From Bacillota bacterium (GTDB taxonomy: Bacteria > Bacillota > Clostridia > Acetivibrionales > DTU013): a DNA stretch of 64,000 bases. The position numbers were made by a program, and so were the translations under genes. The notes under the pieces are model-generated. The model was not told the origin of the DNA, searched no databases, and saw only the letters and a program-made list of their open reading frames with translations. Below, one piece after another: positions 37,487 to 46,440 of the stretch; positions within the stretch are counted from its first letter, which is position 1; each line of letters begins with the position of its first letter. The stretch is taken from the NCBI GenBank assembly GCA_023426125.1, contig JAFABI010000041.1:182711-246710 (forward strand), given 5' to 3'.

Positions 37487-37895
37487 CGCCGGCCCTTTGA
37501 TTGCTTTATTTGACAGGAGCGATGATTACCATGCATCCATGCTGAAATTCTTGCGAAATTACAGCGGCAGGCTGGTCACCAGTTGGGCGGTCGTTACCGA
37601 AGCGCTTCATATGCTTGATTTTAATGTAAATGTCCAGATAGATTTTTTAAGATGGATCAAGCGTGACGCAATTGAAATACCTGCCTTAACGAAGTACCAC
37701 ATTTCAAGGATCATTGAATTGACGGGGAAATATTCCGATGTGCCCATGGACTTTGCAGACGCTACCCTTATCGTGCTTTCGGAAATGGAGAATATTGGAG
37801 AAATCATCACCATTGATTCTGATTTTCATGTCTACAGTAACCTTCGGAAAGAAATGCTGACGAATATTTTCGAAGGTGGTAAAACTTCTTTATAG
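37467..37895 (+). CDS. PIN-domain ribonuclease toxin (VapC-like)
   Basis: 142 residues with the four acidic PIN positions: Asp7 (CLIDAGPLIALF), Glu in VVTEALHML, Asp in MDFADATLIV and Asp in ITIDSDFHVY. PIN toxins cleave RNA, often tRNA or rRNA. It overlaps the RHH antitoxin by 20 bases, giving coupled translation. RHH+PIN is a less common pairing than AbrB+PIN but is known (FitAB-like). Confidence 0.88.
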   Translation: MKKCLIDAGPLIALFDRSDDYHASMLKFLRNYSGRLVTSWAVVTEALHMLDFNVNVQIDFLRWIKRDAIEIPALTKYHISRIIELTGKYSDVPMDFADATLIVLSEMENIGEIITIDSDFHVYSNLRKEMLTNIFEGGKTSL

Positions 37896-37991
37896 TAATA
37901 ATTAATAAGAATGACGGGCTTTTCATCCAATATACCGTTCATTTCCACGGCGAAGGCAGATGCAAAAAGAAAAGCAGGCCAAAGTACATTT

Positions 37992-38780
37992 TTACTTGTT
38001 CCTTATATAAATATGCTTGACATGATATTGCCCGGTTTCGCGGATGTCTATGTCAAATTTGCCCAGCGCCTTGATCAGCGGCGTTAATTTAGGGTAGCCG
38101 TAAATCCTGGGATCAAAATCAGGCTGCTTTTTCAAGATCAGATTGCCCACTTCACCGAGGAAGGCCCAGCCGTTTTCGTCCGCCAGGTCATTGATGGACG
38201 TGGCGATGAGGTCTGTGACATCACGCTTTTGTTTTTCCAGCGGGGATTCTTCCTTTTGTTCTTCCACAACCTTCTTTTTTGAATCCGGGGTGGTCTTTTT
38301 AAATTCGGGAATGGACAGCTCGCTTTTTGGCTTCGCCGAATTGATGATTTCAATGTAGATGAATTTGTCGCATGCCACGATAAAAGGATTCGGCGTCTTC
38401 CTTTCACCGATTCCGATCACTTTCATGCCGGCTTCACGGAGCCTTGTGGCCAGCCGAGTGAAATCACTGTCGCTGGATACCAGGCAAAAACCGTCCACCT
38501 TCCCTGAGTACAGAATATCCATTGCGTCAATGATCATGGCGGAATCGGTGGAATTCTTACCTTTGGTGTAGCTGTACTGCTGTACGGGAGTCAGGGCATT
38601 TTCCAGAAGCACATTTTTCCAGCCGCCGGCCAGGGTCGGCATTGTCCAGTCGCCGTAGATCCTTTTGAAGGTTGGCGTGCCGTACAGCGCGATTTCCTCC
38701 ATCATGCCTTTGATGTTGCTGTAGGGTATGTTGTCCGCATCTATAAGAACGGCTAATCTTAAGTCGTTTAAAGTTTCCAT
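37992..38780 (-). CDS. NYN-domain putative RNase with OST-HTH/LOTUS domain
   Basis: 262 residues. The N-terminal NYN (PIN-like) domain has VLIDADNIPYSN, KNSTDSAMIIDAMD and LVSSDSDFTRLATRLRE, which supply the acidic metal site. A Lys/Glu-rich linker (about 155-185) leads to a C-terminal LOTUS-type domain (DENGWAFLGEVGNLILKKQ, FDPRIYGYPKLTPLIKALGKF). Bacterial NYN-LOTUS proteins are thought to act on RNA; the target is unknown. RBS AGGAGAT precedes the ATG. It stands alone and converges on the toxin gene. Confidence 0.85.
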   Translation of the reverse strand: METLNDLRLAVLIDADNIPYSNIKGMMEEIALYGTPTFKRIYGDWTMPTLAGGWKNVLLENALTPVQQYSYTKGKNSTDSAMIIDAMDILYSGKVDGFCLVSSDSDFTRLATRLREAGMKVIGIGERKTPNPFIVACDKFIYIEIINSAKPKSELSIPEFKKTTPDSKKKVVEEQKEESPLEKQKRDVTDLIATSINDLADENGWAFLGEVGNLILKKQPDFDPRIYGYPKLTPLIKALGKFDIDIRETGQYHVKHIYIRNK

Positions 38781-38848
38781 TTGTAATAATCTCCTTTTGC
38801 ATTAATTATTGTCAATATAATATCAAATCATAATATATTTGGCAAATT

Positions 38849-39670
38849 TTACTTAAATAGTTGGTTCAGCCATTCAATGCAAAGGGGCATCCATGTGGCA
38901 ATGTGGGCATCCGGTTTCAGGCCGTCTGCAGAGGTTTCTTCTGTGGCAAGAGATAGACCGTGCGGCCCTTCGGGGTAGATATGCATTTCAAAGGGGATAT
39001 TGCTTCTGCGCAGCGCTTGTGCAAAAAGCAGGCTGTTTTCCACCGGCACTCCGCTGTCGTCAAAGGTATGCCATAGGAAGGCCGGAGGCGTGTTTTCGTT
39101 TACCTGGAGCTCCAGGGACATTTCATCCAGCAGTTCCTTTGGCGGCGGATCGCCCAGTAAGCTGATGAAGGAACCCTGATGGGCAAACCGGCCGGAGGAG
39201 ATTACCGGATAACTCAAGATGATGGCATCCGGACGGTTCTTCCCTTTCAGAATCCCCGGAGCTTCCTGTATGTAAGGCTTTGTCCAGTGCACGCCCAGGC
39301 TTGCCGTGAGGTGTCCGCCTGCAGAGAAACCGCATACCGCGATTTTATCCGGATTTATGTTCCAATTGCCTGCATTTTCCCGTATAACGCACATGGCTCT
39401 GGAAACATCCAGGAGCGGCTGCGGATGCTTGCAGGGGGCTACGCTGTAATAGATGACAAAAGCGTGAAAGCCCGCGGCATTAAACTGCATTGCAATGGGC
39501 TCGGCTTCTCTTTCGGAGGTCATGCAATAACCGCCTCCGGGGCATATGAGAACGGCTCCTCTCTCCTTATTTCCCGCCAGTACATATGTGTCCATGACAG
39601 GCCGGAAACCGTCTCTGCCGGAATCATTGTAAGGTATTTCTCCCCAGATATCAATCGTCTGATTTATCAT
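38849..39670 (-). CDS. Alpha/beta-hydrolase, acetyl-esterase-like
   Basis: 273 residues. The oxyanion segment is CPGGGYCMTS, the nucleophile Ser lies in GFSAGGH (about 116), the acid is in HTFDDSGVPVE and the His in YPEGPHGLSLA. This matches the bacterial esterase group that includes acetylxylan and carbohydrate deacetylases. No signal peptide is seen, so it probably acts in the cytoplasm on imported acetylated sugars. The start chosen is ATG at 39668-39670 with GGAGGC upstream; the frame is open to 39862, but the extra segment lacks an RBS and protein-like features. Divergent from the PfkB gene. Confidence 0.82.
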   Translation of the reverse strand: MINQTIDIWGEIPYNDSGRDGFRPVMDTYVLAGNKERGAVLICPGGGYCMTSEREAEPIAMQFNAAGFHAFVIYYSVAPCKHPQPLLDVSRAMCVIRENAGNWNINPDKIAVCGFSAGGHLTASLGVHWTKPYIQEAPGILKGKNRPDAIILSYPVISSGRFAHQGSFISLLGDPPPKELLDEMSLELQVNENTPPAFLWHTFDDSGVPVENSLLFAQALRRSNIPFEMHIYPEGPHGLSLATEETSADGLKPDAHIATWMPLCIEWLNQLFK

Positions 39671-39895
39671 AGAACGCCTCCATGTTTTTATTGTCAATAC
39701 ATTAAGGAAGTTTTCGCTATAGCACCAATTGAAGTTTACCATAAATATTCCTCTAATGCTATACTTTGAGACTTGTAATTGCACTGCTTCGGATAAATGG
39801 ACGCAGGCAGGACCGTCTTCACCTGTGTCTATGCACTGACCCGTTGTTTCATTATATACCATAATTTTTTTGTAGCATCACCCTGCTGAAATCTG

Positions 39896-39950
39896 TTGAT
39901 TTGCAAAAGTTATTTGTTGTATAATGGATTAGTAAAATATTATTACTAAT
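39896..39950 (+). promoter_or_regulatory. Promoter and palindromic operator candidate of the PfkB gene
   Basis: TTGATT (39896-39901), 18 bases, TATAAT (39920-39925), then the inverted repeat ATTAGTAA-N7-TTACTAAT (39928-39950) covering the likely transcription start. The position fits a repressor site. Confidence 0.6.
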
Positions 39951-39967
39951 CAGGGGGAACAACGATA

Positions 39968-40912
39968 ATGTTTGATGTAGCGTGTGTTGGCATACTTGTA
40001 GCGGATGCGATAGCAAGAACTGTAAACAATTTACCGGATAAAGGCAAGCTGGATCTGGTGGACAGGATAGAACTGTTCACAGGCGGATGCGCGGTGAACG
40101 CCGCCATCGATATGGCAAGAATGGGCCTCAACATTGCCTTGATTGGAAAGATCGGAAACGACGGATTCGGCAAATTTATTTCGGGCTCCTTGAAGGATGA
40201 AAATGTTGACGTCAAAGGCCTGATTGCAAGAGACGGCTCCAATACCTCCGCTTCCTTGGTGACGGTGGATTCCAACGGGGAAAGGTCTTTCATGCATTGT
40301 GTGGGGGCAAACGGAGAGTTTTCCGTCAGCGACATCAATTATGACATCGTCAGGGATTCCAAAATCGTTTTCGTGGCGGGAACCATGCTGATGCCCACCT
40401 TCGATGGGGAGCAGTGCGCGGAATTCCTGAAAAAGGCGAAGGAAATGGGCAAATACACGGTGCTTGATACGGCGTGGGATTCAAGAGGCCGGTGGATGAA
40501 GGTTTTAAAGCCCTGCATGGAACACATCGATTTGTTCATCCCCAGCATCGAGGAAGCCGAGCAGCTCAGTGGTAAAAAGGAGCCTGAGGAGATTGCCGAC
40601 GTTTTCCTTTCCATGGGCGTAAAGACGGCGGTGATCAAGCTGGGCAAGAAAGGCTGCTTTATCAAGGATTCCGGCGGGGAAAAGCATACCATACCTACCT
40701 ATAGCAAAATCAAGGCGGTAGATACCACCGGAGCCGGCGATTCCTTTGTCGCAGGCTTCCTGACCGGGATGAGCAAAGGTTGGAGCCTCTATCAATGCGG
40801 CCTGATGGGGAATGCGGTCGGTACGCACTGCGTAATGGCGGCCGGCGCCTCAACAGGCATAAGAAGCTTTGAGCAAATCACAGAATTCATGAAGAATAAC
40901 GAGCCGGGTTGA
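39968..40912 (+). CDS. PfkB-family carbohydrate kinase
   Basis: 314 residues. The N-terminal PfkB signature region is FTGGCAVNAAIDMARMG with IGKIGNDGFG, and the C-terminal catalytic motif is DTTGAGDSFVAGFLTG, where the second Asp is the base. It phosphorylates a sugar or sugar alcohol; ribokinase, fructokinase and 2-keto-3-deoxygluconate kinase are the usual options. Next to mannitol-1-phosphate dehydrogenase, fructose or a mannose derivative would be sensible, but this is inference. RBS CAGGGGGAAC. Confidence 0.87.
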   Translation: MFDVACVGILVADAIARTVNNLPDKGKLDLVDRIELFTGGCAVNAAIDMARMGLNIALIGKIGNDGFGKFISGSLKDENVDVKGLIARDGSNTSASLVTVDSNGERSFMHCVGANGEFSVSDINYDIVRDSKIVFVAGTMLMPTFDGEQCAEFLKKAKEMGKYTVLDTAWDSRGRWMKVLKPCMEHIDLFIPSIEEAEQLSGKKEPEEIADVFLSMGVKTAVIKLGKKGCFIKDSGGEKHTIPTYSKIKAVDTTGAGDSFVAGFLTGMSKGWSLYQCGLMGNAVGTHCVMAAGASTGIRSFEQITEFMKNNEPG

Positions 40913-40914
40913 GG

Positions 40915-40948
40915 TTGACATCCTCCGATGAATGCAATATGATATTGC
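40915..40948 (+). promoter_or_regulatory. Promoter and small palindrome before mtlD
   Basis: TTGACA (40915-40920), 17 bases, TATGAT (40938-40943), starting two bases after the PfkB stop. The -10 is embedded in GCAATA-TGA-TATTGC (40934-40948), a possible repressor site. mtlD can therefore be transcribed apart from the kinase. Confidence 0.65.
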
Positions 40949-40989
40949 TCATGGGATGGAACAAAATACCTCAAACAGGAGTGTAGCAA

Positions 40990-42210
40990 ATGAAAAAAGC
41001 AGTGATGTACGGTGCGGGGAATATTGGACGGGGCTTTATCGGACAATTGTTTTCCCAATCCGGCTATGAAGTTGTTTTCGTAGATGTCAATACCGAGATT
41101 CTTACCAGGCTGAACAGTGACAGGCAGTACCCGGTCAGAATATTAACGGGCAGGGAAGAAAAAGAGATTATTGTTAAAAATAGCAGAGGCGTCAATGGAA
41201 TGGACATCGGAAGCGTAGCGGAAGAAATTGCTACCGCCGATATTATGGCAACGGCCGTAGGCGTGAACGTCCTGCCAAGGATCGTGAAGCCGGTTGCGGA
41301 AGGACTGAAAAAGAGATGGTCTTCCGGAAACATGAAGCCTCTGAACATTATTATTTGCGAAAATCTGCTGGATGCAAACCACATACTGGCAGGTCTCATC
41401 AAGCAGGAACTGGACGCGGACGGCAAGGAACGTTTTGACAGGCTGGTAGGCCTGGTTGAAGCCTCAATAGGCAGAATGGTTCCGGTCATGACGCCTGAAA
41501 TGCAGGAAGGAAATATTTTACGGGTGTGTGTGGAGGAATACGGTGAACTGCCTGTGGATAAGGACGGCTTCAAGGGTGAGATTCCGGCCGTTAAGAACAT
41601 GCATCCCTTCAGTCCCTTCGGCTTTTATATACAGCGAAAGCTTTTCATTCATAATATGGGACATGCTTTAACCGCATACCTTGGCAAGTTGAGAGGCCAT
41701 GAGTACATCTGGCAGGCAGTGGGAGATCCGTACATAAAGCTGGCTGCGATGCGCGCGATGCAGGACTCTGCCACAGCGCTTTCCAGAGAACACGGCGTAG
41801 CCCTTGACTCGGTTCTTGACCATGTGGATGACCTTTTATACAGGTTTGGCAACAAACAGCTGGGGGATACGGTGAACAGGGTCGGCAACGACACCCGGAG
41901 GAAGCTTTCTCCCAACGACAGGATGATTGGGGCTGCGAATCTTTGCGTTTCCCATGGCATCAACCCTGCAAACATTTCCCTGGGCATTGCTGCCGCCATG
42001 AAATTTGACAGCGGGGACTCAGCCAACAGCATCTACGGGATATTGCAGGATAAGGGGCCGGAGGCTGTGCTGGAGGAAATTTCCGGTATTAAGGCGGATA
42101 ATCCGCTTAAAAGTATGGTATTGCAGTTTTATCAAATGCTTGACAGCGGCCGCGGTCTGGATGAACTGCTGGAACTGGCTGCCGGGCTGAAAAGGAGCGG
42201 CATAAGGTAG
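40990..42210 (+). CDS. mtlD: Mannitol-1-phosphate 5-dehydrogenase
   Basis: 406 residues. NAD-binding Rossmann motif AVMYGAGNIGRGFIGQLFSQSGY at the N-terminus (in part) and an all-helical C-terminal domain with NMGHALTAYLGKLRGHEYIWQA and RFGNKQLGDTVNRVGND, both characteristic of MtlD. It interconverts mannitol-1-phosphate and fructose-6-phosphate with NAD. No PTS mannitol transporter genes are nearby; the neighbours are a kinase, an AraC regulator and an alpha-mannosidase, so the substrate may come from intracellular breakdown rather than PTS uptake. RBS ACAGGAGTG. Confidence 0.9.
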   Translation: MKKAVMYGAGNIGRGFIGQLFSQSGYEVVFVDVNTEILTRLNSDRQYPVRILTGREEKEIIVKNSRGVNGMDIGSVAEEIATADIMATAVGVNVLPRIVKPVAEGLKKRWSSGNMKPLNIIICENLLDANHILAGLIKQELDADGKERFDRLVGLVEASIGRMVPVMTPEMQEGNILRVCVEEYGELPVDKDGFKGEIPAVKNMHPFSPFGFYIQRKLFIHNMGHALTAYLGKLRGHEYIWQAVGDPYIKLAAMRAMQDSATALSREHGVALDSVLDHVDDLLYRFGNKQLGDTVNRVGNDTRRKLSPNDRMIGAANLCVSHGINPANISLGIAAAMKFDSGDSANSIYGILQDKGPEAVLEEISGIKADNPLKSMVLQFYQMLDSGRGLDELLELAAGLKRSGIR

Positions 42211-42213
42211 GGA

Positions 42214-43086
42214 ATGTCGGACATTTTCAAAGCGTCGCAGAATCTTGAGGACCTGGACCTCCACTTCGAATATGAAGGCACGGCAGTTTATGTGCAGTGG
42301 TTCAGGATACAGGTTTTTAAAAGCGACTCCGTCACCGAGAGGCATAACCACTCCTTTTTTGAATTGCACCTGATAAAAGAAGGAGAGACGGGAGTAAGGC
42401 TGGATGACGGCGGTTTCACAGCTTGTGCCGGAGACTTTTATTTAAATGCCCCGGGAGTATACCATGAGCAGTTTACCGGGAAGGACGGCCAGGCGCTTGA
42501 ATACTGCCTGAGCTTCAATTTTATGCCGGACAGGAACGCCGGGACGGAAGCGGCCGCCCTTTTCCGGATACTGGCGGAAACCCCCTGCAAATGCTTCAAG
42601 GATACCCACGGGTTGATATCTTTTTTCGACGTTGCACTGGAAGAAGCTTATAGCAAGCGCGTCGGGTTTTATAACAAAATCAGGGACATTGCTTCGCTGA
42701 TTTTGTTAAATACCGCCCAGTGCATCGGCGAGATGCGTCCGTCGGACTATGGGGTGCCTTTGAAATCGAGCAAGGGGGATTTCCGTTTTGCCCAGATCGA
42801 AAAATTCATCAATGACAATATTACCTCGGCGATTACCGTCAGACAGCTGGCGGATTTTATACACTTAAGCGAGAAGCAGATCACAAGAATCGTCAGGAAA
42901 AACGCCGGGATTTCCTCAAAAGACCTGATTATCAGGAACAAAATCCGCAAGGCCGCCGACCTGCTCAAAAACAGCTCCCTTGCAATCAATGAGATATCCC
43001 GGGTTCTCGGCTTTTCCAGCGAGTTCTATTTCAGCCAGTATTTCAAAAGGTTCAACGGCTGTCCGCCGTCTGCCTTGAGGAAATAG
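42214..43086 (+). CDS. AraC-family regulator with N-terminal cupin
   Basis: 290 residues. The sugar-sensing cupin contains ERHNHSFFELHLIKEGETG and AGDFYLNAPGVYHEQF. The C-terminal double HTH contains VRQLADFIHLSEKQITRIVRKNAG and INEISRVLGFSSEFYFSQYFKRFNG. It starts 3 bases after mtlD, so the two are co-transcribed. It probably controls mtlD and the alpha-mannosidase, for example through the palindromes at 40934 or 43316. The start is ATG 42214. Confidence 0.9.
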   Translation: MSDIFKASQNLEDLDLHFEYEGTAVYVQWFRIQVFKSDSVTERHNHSFFELHLIKEGETGVRLDDGGFTACAGDFYLNAPGVYHEQFTGKDGQALEYCLSFNFMPDRNAGTEAAALFRILAETPCKCFKDTHGLISFFDVALEEAYSKRVGFYNKIRDIASLILLNTAQCIGEMRPSDYGVPLKSSKGDFRFAQIEKFINDNITSAITVRQLADFIHLSEKQITRIVRKNAGISSKDLIIRNKIRKAADLLKNSSLAINEISRVLGFSSEFYFSQYFKRFNGCPPSALRK

Positions 43087-43097
43087 GTACGAATGGA

Positions 43098-43235
43098 GGG
43101 GCTGTCCCAAAAAACGGATTGCCCCCCGGCCAATCCTTGTAAATCCAGTTGGCGGATGTCTGCGCCAATCTGCCCGCCCATTGCAGGGGCGCGCATTGCG
43201 TGTCTGTGTATTTTGAGACAGTCTCTTTTTAATTA
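43098..43235 (+). terminator. Terminator-like inverted repeat with inserted palindrome
   Basis: GGGGCTGTCCCAAAA near 43098 pairs imperfectly with TTTTGAGACAGTCTC followed by TTTTTAA (43212-43235). Between them lie shorter palindromes (CGGATTG...CAATC; GGGGCGCGCATTGCG). The T tail fits termination after the AraC gene; the internal material belongs to the dispersed GCGCATTGCG repeat type. Confidence 0.5.
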
Positions 43236-43315
43236 TACGCGGACCATGTCCGAAAATATTAAATTACTGTCTGGTATCCATATGTACTTTCCATGAATAT
43301 TAAAGGTAAAATTAA

Positions 43316-43333
43316 ACCATATTTTAATATGGT
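43316..43333. promoter_or_regulatory. Palindrome overlapping the alpha-mannosidase ribosome binding region
   Basis: ACCATATTTTAATATGGT is an 18-bp perfect palindrome apart from its TTTA centre. It ends 11 bases before the GTG start and includes part of the RBS region (GGTGGTG). It could be an operator or a translation-limiting hairpin. Confidence 0.4.
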
Positions 43334-43344
43334 GGTGATTAACA

Positions 43345-46300
43345 GTGTCTCTTTCAAGCGAATGGACCGACAGACTCAAACATTGGGTGAATAAGCTGGA
43401 AATGCAATTTTACACTCCTCTTGGACCCATTGAATTTACCGGATTTACAACTCTTGATCAGCTTTCCGCCCCCCAGGCATCTCAAATGAATTTCGTACCC
43501 ATGCCGGAAGGCACAAAATGGGGAGCCAAATGGGAGTACGGCTGGTTTAAAGGAACCGTAAAGCTTCCGGAACAGGCCAAAGGGAAACGGATTGTCCTGG
43601 ACATAAAAACCGGTGGGGAAAGCATCGTTTATGTCGATGGCAGCATCAAAGGGCACCGGCGGGATGACTGGATCATTGAGCGGCATCATTTTGTTTCCGA
43701 TCTGGCTTTGAGCAAATCCGCCGTACCGGGAGAAAGCTATGAAATTCTTGTAGAAAGCTATGCCGGGCATGGGAAAAGGGAATGCCTTATCGGGCCCGTA
43801 CTCCCGGGGACAGAGAGTCCTTATGAGCCGGGTGCGGCACAGGCATCTATTGAAACGAGCACTTTCGGCATCTGGAATGAAGAAGCCTACCAGCTCTGGG
43901 TGGATGTCAAAATCCTTCTTGATATCCGGAACAATATCAATCCCAATTCCCTGCGGGTATCGGAAATCGACAGGGGACTGAAGGATTTCACGCTGATTGT
44001 TGATTTCGAACAATCTTACGAAGCGATGATGGAAAGCTTTTCCGAATGCAGGAACCGGCTCAAGCCGCTGCTTGAATGCAGAAACGGAAGTACGGCTCCC
44101 CTGATGAACGTATTCGGACATTCCCATATCGACGTAGCATGGCTGTGGCCTCTGGCGGAAACCGAACGCAAATGCGCCAGGACCTTTTCGACACAGCTGG
44201 CCCACATGGAGGATTATCCGGAATATGTATTCCTTCAAAGCCAGCCCCATCTATACATGATGACAAAAACCCTGTATCCCGAGCTGTACAAGAAAATAAC
44301 GGAAAAGGTGAAGGAAGGCAGGTTCATCCCCGAGGGCGGCATGTGGGTGGAAGCCGATACCAACATGACAGGCGGTGAAAGCCTGATTCGCCAATTCATC
44401 CACGGCAAGAGGTTCTTCAAGGAGGAATTCGGCCTGGACAATGAGCTGCTGTGGCTGCCGGACGTCTTCGGCTATTCCGCAGCTTTGCCCCAGATCATGA
44501 AAGGCTGCGGAGTCAACTATTTCTCGACGCAGAAAATATTCTGGGATTATAACCAGGGAGAACGTTTCCCGTATAACTACTTTGTCTGGCAGGGAATCGA
44601 CGGTTCGGAAATCATATCCTTCATCCACGACGATTACAATTCCCGGACGACTCCTGAAGCAATGATAAAAAGATGGGACAACAGGGTGCAGAAGGAAGGA
44701 ATATCCCAGTTCCTCGTACCCTTTGGATATGGCGACGGCGGCGGCGGACCTGCCCGCGACCATATCGAGAATACCAGAAGGATGGCCGATCTGGAGGGAA
44801 CACCGAAAGTAAAAATGTGCAATCCGGTGGATTTCTTCAAGGGACTGGAGGAATCCGGCCAGCTGCCGGAAAACCGGTATGTGGGAGAACTGTACTTCCA
44901 GGCGCACCGCGGCGTTTATACCAGCCAGGCGAAAACGAAAAAGGGCAACAGGAAAAGTGAACTGGGCTTAAGGGAAGCAGAGATGTGGGGGACTGCCGCG
45001 GCGGTTCTGGCCGGATATGCCTATCCCCTGGCCCTAATGGATGCACAGTGGAAAAAGGTACTTCTCAACCAATTCCATGACATATTGCCCGGTTCATCCA
45101 TCGCACGGGTTTACGAGGAGGCGGAAGCTACTTTTGCAGAGGTTATCGGCAAAGCGGGTGAAATCGCTGGAGAGGCTGCCGCAAGGCTTTGTTCGACGGA
45201 AGGCGGAATGACCGTCTTCAATTCCCTTTCCTGGGACAGAAAAGCGCTGGTACAGCTGCCGGAGGGCTGGAAGGGAGCCAGGTATGGCAATGGCGGCGCC
45301 TTGCCGGTGCAATTGATCGACGGGAAGCTGACTGCGGAAGTGGATACACCGTCATGCGGTTGGACGTCCATCGCAGACGCCTCTGTGGAGTTGGCATCAA
45401 ACAGCGCAGTAAAGGCGGAAGCCAACCTGCTTGAAAATGAGCACCTGAGAGTCAGCTTTAACAGCAAGGGTGAAATCACCGGTTTGTATGACAAGGATAA
45501 AGGATGCGAGCTTGCCGCCGGTGCCTGCAACAACTTCAAGCTGTACAAGGATGTGCCAAGGACTTTCGATGCATGGGATATTGACAGCATGTATGAAATG
45601 TCGCCGGTGGAGCTTCCCGAAGACGCACAAATCAGCGTCAAAGCTGCAGGACCGCTTTGCTCACAGTTGGAGATCAGAAGAAAAATCAACAATTCCATGC
45701 TAATACAGACAGTCAGTATCAAAAAAGGCAGCAGAAGGCTGGATTTCAAAACCGAGATCGACTGGCAGGAAAGCCATAAGCTTCTGAAAGTATGCTTCCC
45801 GGTTGCCATTCATTCCGAAGAGGCGCTGCACGAGGTCCAATTCGGCTATGTGAAGCGCCCGAACCACCGGTCAAGAAAGTATGACGCCGACAGGTTTGAG
45901 GTATGCAACCAGAAATGGACGGCCCTGGCAGAGGAAAACAGAGGCGTAGCCGTATTAAATGACTGCAAGTATGGCGTCAATGTTTTGGGCGGCAGCATCA
46001 ACCTTACGCTTTTAAGGGCTGCGAAAGCGCCTGATTTTAATGCCGATATCGGAAAGCAGGAGTTTACCTATTCCATTTATTGCTGGAACGGCTCGTTGAT
46101 GGACAGCGGCGTGGTGAGAGAGGCTTATGAATTGAACTGCCCTGTAATCACGGCTGAAGGGTCTTGCGATAACAGGTCGCTTTTTGGTGTCGATGAGGCC
46201 AATATCGTTATCGACACAGTAAAGCCTGCGGAAGACGGTACGGGGGATGTCATCGTAAGGCTCTATGAATCCATGCGGAGTGCCGTAAAATGCACGTTGA

Positions 46301-46434
46301 CCACCAGCCTTCCAGTTGATAAAGCAGTACAGACCAATATGCTGGAGGTGCCTGAAAAAGCGCTGCAGGTAAAGGGAGGCAGCATTGATCTGGAGTTCAG
46401 GCCTTTTGAGGTGAAAACCCTCCGGCTGGGATAA
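43345..46434 (+). CDS. GH38 alpha-mannosidase
   Basis: 1029 residues, the normal length for bacterial GH38. N-terminal beta domain (1-250); catalytic GH38 domain with zinc ligands in FGHSHIDVAWLWP (about 260-272) and the nucleophile Asp in WLPDVFGYSAALPQI (Asp373); middle three-helix domain (about 515-600, HRGVYTSQAKTKKGNRKSE); C-terminal beta-sandwich domains. It removes alpha-mannosyl residues from non-reducing ends. There is no signal peptide, so it acts in the cytoplasm on imported oligosaccharides or on mannosylated compatible solutes. The start is GTG 43345, supported by GGTGGTGATT. It probably belongs to the regulon of the upstream AraC protein. Confidence 0.93.
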   Translation: MSLSSEWTDRLKHWVNKLEMQFYTPLGPIEFTGFTTLDQLSAPQASQMNFVPMPEGTKWGAKWEYGWFKGTVKLPEQAKGKRIVLDIKTGGESIVYVDGSIKGHRRDDWIIERHHFVSDLALSKSAVPGESYEILVESYAGHGKRECLIGPVLPGTESPYEPGAAQASIETSTFGIWNEEAYQLWVDVKILLDIRNNINPNSLRVSEIDRGLKDFTLIVDFEQSYEAMMESFSECRNRLKPLLECRNGSTAPLMNVFGHSHIDVAWLWPLAETERKCARTFSTQLAHMEDYPEYVFLQSQPHLYMMTKTLYPELYKKITEKVKEGRFIPEGGMWVEADTNMTGGESLIRQFIHGKRFFKEEFGLDNELLWLPDVFGYSAALPQIMKGCGVNYFSTQKIFWDYNQGERFPYNYFVWQGIDGSEIISFIHDDYNSRTTPEAMIKRWDNRVQKEGISQFLVPFGYGDGGGGPARDHIENTRRMADLEGTPKVKMCNPVDFFKGLEESGQLPENRYVGELYFQAHRGVYTSQAKTKKGNRKSELGLREAEMWGTAAAVLAGYAYPLALMDAQWKKVLLNQFHDILPGSSIARVYEEAEATFAEVIGKAGEIAGEAAARLCSTEGGMTVFNSLSWDRKALVQLPEGWKGARYGNGGALPVQLIDGKLTAEVDTPSCGWTSIADASVELASNSAVKAEANLLENEHLRVSFNSKGEITGLYDKDKGCELAAGACNNFKLYKDVPRTFDAWDIDSMYEMSPVELPEDAQISVKAAGPLCSQLEIRRKINNSMLIQTVSIKKGSRRLDFKTEIDWQESHKLLKVCFPVAIHSEEALHEVQFGYVKRPNHRSRKYDADRFEVCNQKWTALAEENRGVAVLNDCKYGVNVLGGSINLTLLRAAKAPDFNADIGKQEFTYSIYCWNGSLMDSGVVREAYELNCPVITAEGSCDNRSLFGVDEANIVIDTVKPAEDGTGDVIVRLYESMRSAVKCTLTTSLPVDKAVQTNMLEVPEKALQVKGGSIDLEFRPFEVKTLRLG

Positions 46435-46440
46435 AACAAC

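Noticed and set aside
39671..39862. N-terminal extension of the esterase
   Set aside because: No RBS, no homologous features, and a clear RBS precedes the ATG at 39670.
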